A stretch of 6,879 nt of DNA. Origin: Anaerolineales bacterium. Its GTDB lineage: Bacteria > Chloroflexota > Anaerolineae > Anaerolineales > DRMV01. Where the stretch lies: positions 7,361 through 14,239 of the forward strand of contig JALUBW010000113.1 of assembly GCA_027044735.1 (NCBI GenBank). Direction: 5' to 3'. The notes below the pieces were generated by a model. The model was not told where the DNA came from. It worked only from the letters and a program-made list of their open reading frames with translations, and ran no database searches. Shown here piece after piece: positions 1-5,951 of this stretch (position 1 is its first letter; every line of letters begins with the position of its first letter). The translations under genes and the position numbers were made by a program.

Positions 1-53
1 GTGTGAGCATTTGCAAACACAGGGCGATCCATAGTGCATCTGGGTAGGTAATC

Positions 54-91
54 ACCGTTTTTTTACCGTTTTTTTACGCCCAAAACGGTAA
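54..91. repeat. Tandem 11-bp repeat overlapping a 10-bp inverted repeat, possible operator
   Basis: ACCGTTTTTTT occurs twice back to back (54-64 and 65-75). The second copy also supplies the left arm of an inverted repeat, TTACCGTTTT (63-72) and AAAACGGTAA (82-91), separated by 9 bases. The structure sits just upstream of the best promoter candidate for the transporter operon, where an activator or repressor site is common. As RNA it would be a hairpin, but it lies upstream of the likely transcription start, so a protein-binding DNA site is the better reading. No regulator family can be named from the sequence. Confidence 0.4.
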
Positions 92-99
92 CCAAGCAC

Positions 100-126
100 T
101 TGCAAAAAACAAAATAGTACTAAAAT
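100..126 (+). promoter_or_regulatory. Candidate sigma70-type promoter for the transporter operon
   Basis: A -35-like TTGCAA (100-105) and a -10-like TAAAAT (121-126) are separated by 15 bases; shifting the -35 to CTTGCA (99-104) gives 16. Both boxes are imperfect and the spacing is short, so this is a weak call. Transcription would start near 133 and leave a leader of about 70 nt before the binding-protein start codon. It is the most promoter-like match I see in the first 200 bases. Confidence 0.35.
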
Positions 127-144
127 GGTAAAAGAGTATCGTCG

Positions 145-175
145 TTGGGGCAATACGCCCCGAAACCCCAGTTTC
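145..175 (+). other. Two adjacent leader hairpins with a competing alternative pairing
   Basis: In the predicted 5' leader, GGGGC (147-151) pairs with GCCCC (157-161) around a 5-base loop, extended by a G-U and a U-A pair at 145-146/162-163. GAAAC (162-166) pairs with GTTTC (171-175) around CCCA. The CCCCA at 166-170 could instead pair with TGGGG at 146-150, so the two arrangements compete. No U-tract follows, so this is not an attenuator of the usual kind. It could affect mRNA stability or be chance. Confidence 0.3.
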
Positions 176-201
176 AACATCCTTACTAAGGAGGAGTAAA
201 T

Positions 202-1533
202 ATGCGACGGAAACTTTACATCCTTATAGGCATCCTGTTGGTTGCCGGCATGGTGCTGGCCGCGTGCGGCAAGGCAACGCCGACCAGCGCTCCTGCCCCC
301 AAGGCGAGCGAATCTTCTCAAAACAATGTGCCCGCCAAGACCAGCGCCCCCAGCGCCAAGGAAGTCACCGTCACCATCGGGTTTACCCAATCCAAGACGG
401 GTAAATTCAACGAAGAATCCACCCGCCAGAGCGATGGCTTGGACCTGTGGATTAAGCAAGTCAACGATCAGGGCGGCATCAAATTGAGTGACGGCACGGT
501 TGTGAAATTCAAAGCCGTCTCTTACGATGATGAAAGCAGCGGCGACAAAGTGCAACAACTTTACACCCGCCTCATCACCAAAGACAAGGCCGACTTCCTC
601 ATCAGCCCTTACTCCAGCGGTTTGACCTCCTCGGCCGCGATCATCTCCGAACAATACGGCAAGATCATGCTCGCGACCGGTGCGGCCTCCGACTCCATCT
701 TCAAGAAGGGCTACCAGCGGGTGTACCAACTCTACACACCGGCCAGCCATTACCTCACCGGTGCGGTTGACCTGCTGCAGAGCCTTGACCCCAATGTGAA
801 GAAAGTGGCCTTCATTTACGAAAACAGCAAGTTCTCCACCGCCGTGGTCAAAGCAGCGAAAGAATACGCCGAAAAGAAAGGCTACGACGTGGTGATGTTT
901 GAAGGCTACGACAAAGGCACAACCGACTTCGGCTCCTTCATCAACAAAATTCAAGATAGCGGCGCCGAGGCCGTGATGGGCGGCGGTCACTTCCAAGACG
1001 GCTCCACGCTGGCACGCCAGATCTACGAGAAGAAACTGCCCATCAAATACCTCGCCCTGCTCGTTGCTCCGCCCGACCCCAGCTTCGCCGACTTGGGCGA
1101 CGCCGCCCTGGGCGTGGTTGGCCCCAGCCAGTGGGAAGCCACCGCGAACTACTCGCCTGAATCTGCCAAGGCCGCAGGCCTCACTTGGTTTGGCCCCACC
1201 AGCGCCGACTTCGTGAAAGCCTACAAAGCCGCCTACAACGAAGACCCCGACTACCACTCCGCCGGTGGTTACGTGGCCGGTCTGGTGCTCCAAAAAGCCA
1301 TCATGGACGCAGGCTCTGTTGACCCCGACAAGGTCAAAGCCGCGCTGGACAAGATGGACATCCTCACCTTCTTCGGTCACATCAAGTTCAACACCGCCGA
1401 CGCTCACGGCCTGCAAATCGGCCACGAAATGATCTACATCCAGTGGCAAAAGAAAGACGGCAAACTGGTGAAAGAAGTTGTATGGCCGAAAGAAGGTGCC
1501 ACGGCTGCTCCGCTTTACCCCTTGAAACACTAA
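202..1533 (+). CDS. Branched-chain amino acid ABC transporter substrate-binding lipoprotein
   Basis: This 443-residue protein is the extracytoplasmic solute receptor of the importer. Residues 1-21 are a lipoprotein signal peptide (MRRK charged start, hydrophobic stretch 5-20, lipobox LAAC with Cys22 as the predicted lipidated residue). A Thr/Ser/Pro/Ala/Lys-rich tether covers about 23-53. From about residue 55 the sequence follows the type I periplasmic-binding fold of the LivJ/LivK group (Peripla_BP_6 type): VTIGFTQSKTG at 56-66, a VNDQGGI motif at 87-93, and SPYSSGLTSSA (135-145) and ATGAASDS (158-165) in the usual ligand-loop region. The start is supported by AAGGAGGAG at 188-196, five bases before ATG. 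It heads the operon but is separated from the permeases by a strong terminator, typical of a receptor needed in excess. The ligand is not readable from sequence: branched-chain amino acids are likely, while amides, urea or other amino acids are known for the wider family. Confidence 0.93.
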   Translation: MRRKLYILIGILLVAGMVLAACGKATPTSAPAPKASESSQNNVPAKTSAPSAKEVTVTIGFTQSKTGKFNEESTRQSDGLDLWIKQVNDQGGIKLSDGTVVKFKAVSYDDESSGDKVQQLYTRLITKDKADFLISPYSSGLTSSAAIISEQYGKIMLATGAASDSIFKKGYQRVYQLYTPASHYLTGAVDLLQSLDPNVKKVAFIYENSKFSTAVVKAAKEYAEKKGYDVVMFEGYDKGTTDFGSFINKIQDSGAEAVMGGGHFQDGSTLARQIYEKKLPIKYLALLVAPPDPSFADLGDAALGVVGPSQWEATANYSPESAKAAGLTWFGPTSADFVKAYKAAYNEDPDYHSAGGYVAGLVLQKAIMDAGSVDPDKVKAALDKMDILTFFGHIKFNTADAHGLQIGHEMIYIQWQKKDGKLVKEVVWPKEGATAAPLYPLKH

Positions 1534-1549
1534 AACCCCTGTAAACCGA

Positions 1550-1590
1550 GCCTCCCCCAGAGGAAATTCCTCTGAGGGAGGCTTTTTATT
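1550..1590 (+). terminator. Intrinsic terminator between binding protein and permease genes
   Basis: GCCTCCCCCAGAGGA (1550-1564) pairs with TCCTCTGAGGGAGGC (1568-1582) around a 3-base loop, 15 positions with a single C-A mismatch (1557/1575), followed directly by TTTTTATT (1583-1590). It begins 17 bases after the binding-protein stop codon. The 38 bases from here to livH hold no clear promoter, so livH-livF probably depend on readthrough, giving less permease and ATPase than receptor. Confidence 0.9.
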
Positions 1591-1628
1591 CCTCTTTACC
1601 TCCCCATTCTCACCATGGAGAGCGCACT

Positions 1629-2489
1629 ATGATGGATGCACTGATTCGTTCCCTAATTGACGGCTTGCTGCTGGGATTTGTGTACGGCATTGCCGCCATG
1701 GGGCTAACGCTCATCTGGGGTGTAATGAACGTGATCAACCTTTCCCACGGCTCGCTAATAGCCTTGGGAATGTTCAGCGTGTACTACTTGTTTGTAGGAT
1801 TAGGGATACACCCTTACATTGCACTGGTGTTAACGGCTGTTTTAGGGCTAATTTTCGGAATCATCATCTATTTCATAGCCGTGCACCGCGTCATCAACGC
1901 TCCAGAATTATCCACTTTGTTGGCAACATACTCAGTAAACATGATGATACTGGGCATAGGAACGGCAATCTTCACAACCACGCCGCGCAACATCCCGCTT
2001 GATTTAGGGAGCATCCAATTCGGCGACACGGTCATAACAATGACACGGCTTATAGCCGCCATAATTTCAGTCGGAGTGGCCGTGGGGCTATTCCTCTTCC
2101 TCAAATACACTCGTCCGGGGCGCTACATCCGTGCCGTGACCGACAACCGCGACGCAGCCGAAATAGTGGGCGTTCCCTCAGCGCAAGTGTTAGCCCTCAC
2201 TTTCGGCTTGGGCACGTTGCTTGCCGCCGTTTCTGGTGGCCTGATTGCTACCTTTTTCCCCTTCACCATACTATCCGGCGAGACATACGAACTCAAAAGT
2301 TTCGTGATCGGCGTACTCGGCGGGCTGGGCAACCCCGTTGGCTCGTTGTTCGGCGGCCTAATTTTAGGCCTAATTGAAGGGTTGGTGCCAATGGCAATGC
2401 CCACCACATGGACACCCGTCCTTGAATTTGTGCTCTTTGTGCTCATCCTGCTCGTCGCACCCAACGGCCTATTTGGAGGGGAAGAATGA
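1629..2489 (+). CDS. livH: Branched-chain amino acid ABC transporter permease LivH
   Basis: This 286-residue polytopic membrane protein is one of the two channel subunits of the importer. It has about eight hydrophobic segments (roughly 9-31, 38-57, 60-85, 95-115, 138-159, 187-211, 224-249, 262-278). Family hallmarks are present: GLTLIWGVMNVINLSHGS (25-42) near the first membrane segments, the cytoplasmic coupling loop RPGRYIRAVTDNRDAAEIVGV (162-182, with the A..VG pattern that contacts the ATPases), and GVLGGLGNPVGSLFGG (228-243). The length is normal for LivH. GGAG at 1617-1620 lies 8 bases before the chosen ATG; a second ATG follows immediately, so the true start could be one codon later. 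Its stop overlaps the livM start (ATGA). Compared with the binding protein it uses many ATA, CTA, TTA and GTA codons. Confidence 0.94.
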   Translation: MMDALIRSLIDGLLLGFVYGIAAMGLTLIWGVMNVINLSHGSLIALGMFSVYYLFVGLGIHPYIALVLTAVLGLIFGIIIYFIAVHRVINAPELSTLLATYSVNMMILGIGTAIFTTTPRNIPLDLGSIQFGDTVITMTRLIAAIISVGVAVGLFLFLKYTRPGRYIRAVTDNRDAAEIVGVPSAQVLALTFGLGTLLAAVSGGLIATFFPFTILSGETYELKSFVIGVLGGLGNPVGSLFGGLILGLIEGLVPMAMPTTWTPVLEFVLFVLILLVAPNGLFGGEE

Positions 2490-3460
2490 GCAAAAAATTC
2501 TTCCAACACACAAGTCTATGGCTAAGCCTCGGCACGGTGTTAGTAATAGGTTTGTGGCCTATCGTAACCCACAACGCATTGAACCGTGAAACCGCCTTTA
2601 CAGTGCTCAGCGCAGTGGCTTTGGCTTCAAGCCTCAACATACTGCTCGGCTATACAGGGTATGTAAGTTTCGGGCACGTGGTCTTCTTCGGCTTTGGCGG
2701 CTACGTGGGGTTCTACACAATCAACGTTTTGGGGTGGAACATATGGATGGCCATGCTGGCGGGCGGCATAGCGGCAGCGCTTTTGGCTTACCTATTGGGC
2801 GTAGCCATTTTGCGGCTTAGAGGCGCCTATTTCGCCCTCGCCACCATCGGCATAAACGAAGCCGTGCGCGCCTTTATCAACAACTTCGCCCCCTTCGGCG
2901 GCCCCACAGGCATGACTTTGAACTTCAAAGTCTACAAAGCCTATGGCGGCGCAATGCACGCTTTGCAATTGGTTTTCTACATTATGGTCGGGCTCACCCT
3001 CATAGTGACCATCCTGAGTTACTGGGTGCGCACATCCAAATTTGGCCTTGGGCTGCTGGCAATTCGCGAAGACGAAGACGCCGCCGAAGTAATGGGCGTA
3101 ATTACCCCAAGCGCAAAAAACTGGGCTTTTGTGCTCTCGGCCATCATACCGGGCATGGTGGGAGCAATCTTTTTCTTCAAAAACGGCACAATTGAACCCG
3201 GCCTTGCCTTCCCGCTGCGCACATCAATTGAAATGATAGTGATGATAATGCTCGGCGGTCAAGGCACAGTATTGGGGCCGATTTTGGGGGCAGCAGGCTA
3301 CCAAGCAATGCGCGACTATTTGCTCGTGAGCCCCCTCTTCAAGAATTTACAACTGGCCATTTCCGGCATCCTGTTGCTTCTCATCGTGCTCTTCATCCCT
3401 CGCGGGCTGGTCGGCTGGCTGCGCCAGCGCTACCCTAAAGTTCGGAGGTGGTTGATATGA
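2486..3460 (+). CDS. livM: Branched-chain amino acid ABC transporter permease LivM
   Basis: This 324-residue protein is the second channel subunit, which pairs with LivH. Conserved LivM blocks are seen in order: LLGYTGYVSFGHVVFFGFGGY (53-73, key residues GY.G..S.GH), RLRGAYFALATIGINEAVR (110-128), the cytoplasmic coupling loop SKFGLGLLAIREDEDAAEVMGV (184-205), and MIMLGGQGTVLGPILGA (253-269). Hydrophobic membrane segments separate these blocks, and the C-terminus is basic (WLRQRYPKVRRW). It is shorter than the E. coli protein, which has an N-terminal extension, but of ordinary size for the wider family. The start codon overlaps the livH stop by four bases (ATGA), with GGAGGGG at 2475-2481 as ribosome binding site, so translation is probably coupled. 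Its own stop overlaps the livG start in the same way. Confidence 0.94.
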   Translation: MSKKFFQHTSLWLSLGTVLVIGLWPIVTHNALNRETAFTVLSAVALASSLNILLGYTGYVSFGHVVFFGFGGYVGFYTINVLGWNIWMAMLAGGIAAALLAYLLGVAILRLRGAYFALATIGINEAVRAFINNFAPFGGPTGMTLNFKVYKAYGGAMHALQLVFYIMVGLTLIVTILSYWVRTSKFGLGLLAIREDEDAAEVMGVITPSAKNWAFVLSAIIPGMVGAIFFFKNGTIEPGLAFPLRTSIEMIVMIMLGGQGTVLGPILGAAGYQAMRDYLLVSPLFKNLQLAISGILLLLIVLFIPRGLVGWLRQRYPKVRRWLI

Positions 3461-4203
3461 TTCTCCAAGTTCAAGGAGTAACCAAGCGCTTTGGCGGCCT
3501 GCAGGCGCTAACCCAAGTAACGTTTGACCTGCCGGAAGGCCAAATCTTGGGTCTAATCGGCCCCAACGGCGCCGGCAAAACCACCCTTTTCAATGTGATT
3601 GACGGTGTTTACAAACCCGAAGAAGGACGCGTGATCTTTTTGGGCGAAGACGTAACAGGCAAAAAGCCCTATTACCTCGCTAAAAAAGGCTTAGCCCGCA
3701 CCCACCAAATTGTGCGCCCACTAAACGAACTCAGCGTGCGGGAAAACGTAATGGTAGGGGCATGTTTCGGGCATGCAGGCGCAAATTTGAACACCGCGGC
3801 CAAAATAGCCGATGAAGTGCTTGACCTGCTTGGCCTCGCGCCAAAAGCAAATGCACTGGCCGGAAGCCTCAACGTGGCTCAGAAAAAACGCTTAGAGATG
3901 GCGCGCGCCATCGCCTCACAGCCCAAACTGCTCCTGCTGGACGAGGTGTTGGCCGGCCTCAACCCTTCCGAAATCGCAAGCATGGTAAAAACCGTGCGTG
4001 CAGTGCGCGACCGCGGCATCACCATTATCATGATTGAGCACGTTATGAGCGCGATCATGAACCTTTCCGACCGCATTCTGGTGCTTGATTTCGGCAAACT
4101 AATCGCCGAAGGCACTCCCGAAGAAATCGCCAACAACGAAAAAGTCATCCAAGCCTATTTGGGCGACCCCAAACTCGCCGAGCGGTTGATGAAAGGCGAA
4201 TAA
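3457..4203 (+). CDS. livG: Branched-chain amino acid ABC transporter ATP-binding protein LivG
   Basis: This 248-residue cytoplasmic ATPase drives transport through LivH/LivM. Visible motifs: Walker A GPNGAGKT (35-42), Q-loop Gln84 within LARTHQIVRPLNELSVRENV, Walker B LLLLDE (158-163, catalytic Glu163), and switch His195 in IEHVM. The RT.Q block after the Q-loop region and the C-terminal AEGTPEEIANNEKVIQAYLG are typical of LivG rather than LivF. The ABC signature is unusual: the expected LSGGQ-like block reads LNVAQ (138-142) followed by KKRLEMARA. The rest of the active site is intact, and I recall similar degenerate signatures in LivG relatives, so it is probably functional with LivF supplying a canonical signature. 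I chose ATG 3457, not the in-frame GTG nine bases upstream, because GGAGG (3444-3448) lies 8 bases before it and because it makes an ATGA overlap with livM, matching the livH/livM junction. Confidence 0.93.
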   Translation: MILQVQGVTKRFGGLQALTQVTFDLPEGQILGLIGPNGAGKTTLFNVIDGVYKPEEGRVIFLGEDVTGKKPYYLAKKGLARTHQIVRPLNELSVRENVMVGACFGHAGANLNTAAKIADEVLDLLGLAPKANALAGSLNVAQKKRLEMARAIASQPKLLLLDEVLAGLNPSEIASMVKTVRAVRDRGITIIMIEHVMSAIMNLSDRILVLDFGKLIAEGTPEEIANNEKVIQAYLGDPKLAERLMKGE

Positions 4204-4227
4204 CCCCAACCTAAAAGAGGGATGCGT

Positions 4228-4938
4228 ATGGCTATCTTGGAATTACACGACGTCACTTCCGGCTACGGCGAAGTGCAAATTTTATGGGGCGTTAGCATCT
4301 CCCTGCAAAAAGGGAGCATGACCTCGCTTGTGGGCGCTAACGGAGCAGGCAAAACTACCCTGCTGCGCACGATAATGGGCCTCAACAAAGCATGGAGCGG
4401 CCAAATTCTCTTTGAAGGAAAAGACATCCACCGCCTTGCACCGCATACAAGAGCAGCACGCGGGCTCGTGCTCGTGCCCGAAGGCCGCCAACTTTTTACC
4501 CACATGACCGTAGAAGAAAATTTGCTGATGGGAGCATCGCCTAAACGCGCACGCGCCGACATCAACCGAAACTTAGAGTTGGTGTACGACATGTTCCCAA
4601 GGCTAAAAGACAGACGCAACCAAAAAGCAGGCACGATGAGCGGCGGCGAACAACAAATGCTCGCCGTGGCACGCGGCATCATGGCCTCTCCAAAGGTGCT
4701 GATGATTGACGAACTTTCGCTCGGCTTAGCACCCTTCTTGGTGCTCCAACTATTTGAAAGCCTCAAAAAACTGCGCGAAACCGGCATCACCGTGCTGTTG
4801 GTAGAGCAAAACGTCCAAATGGCGCTCGCAGTTACCGACTACGCTTACGTGCTGGCCGAGGGCAAAATTGAAATTGAAGGCCCCTCCAAAGTGGTCGCCA
4901 GCAACCCAGAAGTGAAGAAAGCCTATCTCGGCCTGTAA
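4228..4938 (+). CDS. livF: Branched-chain amino acid ABC transporter ATP-binding protein LivF
   Basis: This 236-residue ATPase is the partner of LivG. Motifs: Walker A GANGAGKT (36-43), the LivF hallmark LVPEGRQLFTHMTVEENL (82-99) in which Glu85 takes the usual Q-loop place, signature MSGGEQQ (137-143), Walker B VLMIDE (157-162) with catalytic Glu162, and VEQN (192-195) where Gln194 replaces the usual switch histidine. The Gln is normal for LivF, as in E. coli, so it is not a defect. The C-terminus VKKAYLGL is typical of the family. An in-frame ATG lies six bases upstream (4222), but the AGAGGG at 4216-4221 touches it with no spacing, whereas ATG 4228 has a 6-base gap, so 4228 is preferred. 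It follows livG by 24 bases and ends the operon. Its last codons form the left arm of the terminator. Confidence 0.94.
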   Translation: MAILELHDVTSGYGEVQILWGVSISLQKGSMTSLVGANGAGKTTLLRTIMGLNKAWSGQILFEGKDIHRLAPHTRAARGLVLVPEGRQLFTHMTVEENLLMGASPKRARADINRNLELVYDMFPRLKDRRNQKAGTMSGGEQQMLAVARGIMASPKVLMIDELSLGLAPFLVLQLFESLKKLRETGITVLLVEQNVQMALAVTDYAYVLAEGKIEIEGPSKVVASNPEVKKAYLGL

Positions 4939-4961
4939 GCCGAGATAGGCTTTTCCTTTTT
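4919..4961 (+). terminator. Intrinsic terminator built into the 3' end of livF
   Basis: AAGCCTATCTCGGC (4919-4932) and GCCGAGATAGGCTT (4939-4952) are perfect 14-bp inverted repeats around a 6-base loop CTGTAA, followed by TTTTCCTTTTT (4951-4961). The left arm is livF coding sequence (end of Lys, then Ala-Tyr-Leu-Gly) and the loop contains the stop codon TAA (4936-4938). It ends the transporter operon. A ribosome at the stop codon would cover the left arm, so termination may depend on ribosome release. Confidence 0.9.
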
Positions 4962-5012
4962 GCGCCTTGCAACCTCACCAGTGATAAGTGTCACTCGGCA
5001 AGCACGGCGCAA
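4960..5012. promoter_or_regulatory. CRP/FNR-type dyad nested in longer inverted repeats upstream of the CBS/ACT gene
   Basis: AGTGATAAGTGTCACT (4980-4995) is a dyad with GTGA-N6-TCAC spacing, the core of the CRP-family consensus TGTGA-N6-TCACA. Its centre lies about 42 bases upstream of the predicted transcription start, where class II CRP-type activators bind. Around it, TTGCGCC (4960-4966) pairs with GGCGCAA (5006-5012), and TTGC (4967-4970) with GCAA (4998-5001). The regulator is unknown; the match to the CRP-family spacing is seen, and binding is inferred. Confidence 0.4.
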
Positions 5013-5023
5013 CATTGTATAAT
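4995..5023 (+). promoter_or_regulatory. Sigma70-type promoter for the CBS/ACT gene
   Basis: A perfect -10 box TATAAT (5018-5023) lies 17 bases after TCGGCA (4995-5000), which matches four of six -35 consensus bases. The predicted start is near 5030, giving a leader of about 76 nt. It sits directly after the livF terminator, so the downstream gene is an independent unit. The weak -35 fits a promoter that needs an activator. Confidence 0.65.
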
Positions 5024-5053
5024 GTAAATAGATAAATACTTGCCATTACCGAA

Positions 5054-5080
5054 GCAGGCAAAGGGCAACTTCCCACCTGC
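5054..5080 (+). other. Leader hairpin upstream of the CBS/ACT gene
   Basis: GCAGG (5054-5058) pairs with CCTGC (5076-5080), and inside it GGG (5063-5065) pairs with CCC (5072-5074). Nearby, ACCT (5087-5090, or 5075-5078) can pair with the AGGT of the ribosome binding site (5097-5100), so the leader could partly mask translation. The pairings are short and no known riboswitch class is recognised. Confidence 0.25.
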
Positions 5081-5105
5081 AATTCAACCTTCAAGGAGGT
5101 AAGCA

Positions 5106-5756
5106 ATGTTAGTTGGCGACCGCATGTCCCATCCGGTAATCACGGTGCCGCCGGATATGCCAATCGTGGACGCTCTCAACTTGATGAAAATTGAGCACAT
5201 CCGCCGCGCCCCCGTAGTCAAAAATGGCAAACTGGTGGGGATAGTCTCGGATAAGGATTTGCTAAACGCCTCACCTTCTCCAGCAACTACGCTGAGCATC
5301 TGGGAAATAAACTACCTTCTCAGTAAGATCACGGTAGAAGAAGTAATGACCAAGGACGTCATTACGATTGAAGAAAACACGCCGATAGAAGAAGCAGCGC
5401 GCATCATGGCCGACAACAAAATCGGCGGTCTGCCCGTCATGCGCGGCGATGATATTGTGGGCATCATCACCGAAACCGACCTGTTCAAAGTGTTCTTAGA
5501 AATGATGGGGGCAAGGATGGCGGGCGTGCGTGCGTCATTCTACGCCCCCGATGTGCCGGGAGAATTGGCGAAAATCACCAAAGCAATAGCCGAAGCCGGC
5601 GGTAACATCATCGCCCTTGGCACTTTCGCCGGCGACACACCAGCCAACACGCTTATCACCATCAAAGTGCAAGGCCTAACCGAAGAGCAAGTCAAGGAAG
5701 TCCTCAGCGACTTGGTGAAAAAATTTGAAGACATTCGCACGATGAAGCCCGAATAA
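5106..5756 (+). CDS. CBS-CBS-ACT domain protein, AcuB-like sensor
   Basis: This 216-residue soluble protein has two CBS domains and a C-terminal ACT domain. CBS1 spans about 7-58 (MSHPVITVPPD, then GIVSDKDL at 45-52). CBS2 spans about 80-132 (VMTKDVITIEENTPIEEAARIM, then GIITETDL at 119-126). The S/T-x-x-D motifs are the usual nucleotide-contacting positions of a CBS pair, which in related proteins binds AMP, ATP or S-adenosyl compounds. The ACT domain spans about 141-213, with DVPGELAKI at 149-157 and GGNI at 165-168, the usual ligand-loop region that binds amino acids in other ACT proteins. Domain order and length match Bacillus AcuB (about 214 residues), and both share an ASPS stretch between the CBS domains, but the molecular role of AcuB itself is poorly defined. 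There is no DNA-binding or catalytic domain. AAGGAGGT (5093-5100), five bases before ATG, fixes the start. It has its own promoter and lies right after the amino acid transporter. Confidence 0.9.
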   Translation: MLVGDRMSHPVITVPPDMPIVDALNLMKIEHIRRAPVVKNGKLVGIVSDKDLLNASPSPATTLSIWEINYLLSKITVEEVMTKDVITIEENTPIEEAARIMADNKIGGLPVMRGDDIVGIITETDLFKVFLEMMGARMAGVRASFYAPDVPGELAKITKAIAEAGGNIIALGTFAGDTPANTLITIKVQGLTEEQVKEVLSDLVKKFEDIRTMKPE

Positions 5757-5768
5757 TTTGCGCAAATT
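5755..5768. repeat. Perfect 14-bp palindrome at the CBS/ACT stop codon
   Basis: AATTTGCGCAAATT is a perfect palindrome that begins inside the TAA stop codon and extends into the intergenic region. With no loop and no T-tract it is not a terminator. It could be a protein-binding site, or chance. Confidence 0.35.
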
Positions 5769-5797
5769 GCCCCCCCTACCGACATGGTTCAAAGGCA

Positions 5798-5822
5798 GAC
5801 AGGGGTCTGATAGACCCCTGTC
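5798..5822. repeat. Perfect 11-bp stem hairpin
   Basis: GACAGGGGTCT (5798-5808) and AGACCCCTGTC (5812-5822) are perfect inverted repeats around GAT. No T-tract follows on either strand, so it is not a standard intrinsic terminator, although it may protect the 3' end of the CBS/ACT transcript. It looks like a dispersed palindromic repeat unit. Confidence 0.6.
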
Positions 5823-5951
5823 CTACCTCCTCCAAAGGCAAAACAAGCGAAATGTTGCGCTTTTAGCACCGGCAAGGTAATTTGGTAAAGTGAGGCCATC
5901 GTCCGAATTTCCCAATCTTATTGCTAATGCCTGCCTTTTCGGAGGATGTTC

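Noticed and set aside
52..1530. 492-codon open frame on the - strand opposite the binding-protein gene
   Set aside because: It is rich in Val, Gly, Phe and His with no recognisable domain, mirrors the codon bias of the well-supported + strand gene, and has no supporting ribosome binding site evidence. It is a shadow frame.
3448..3450. GTG as the livG start
   Set aside because: It overlaps the ribosome binding site itself; ATG 3457 has proper spacing and an ATGA overlap with livM.
4263..4790. 175-codon - strand frame opposite livF
   Set aside because: It is antisense to conserved ABC ATPase motifs and has no domain of its own; shadow frame.
4807..4809. Missing switch histidine in LivF as a sign of inactivity
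   Set aside because: Gln at this place (VEQN) is normal for LivF proteins, including the E. coli one.
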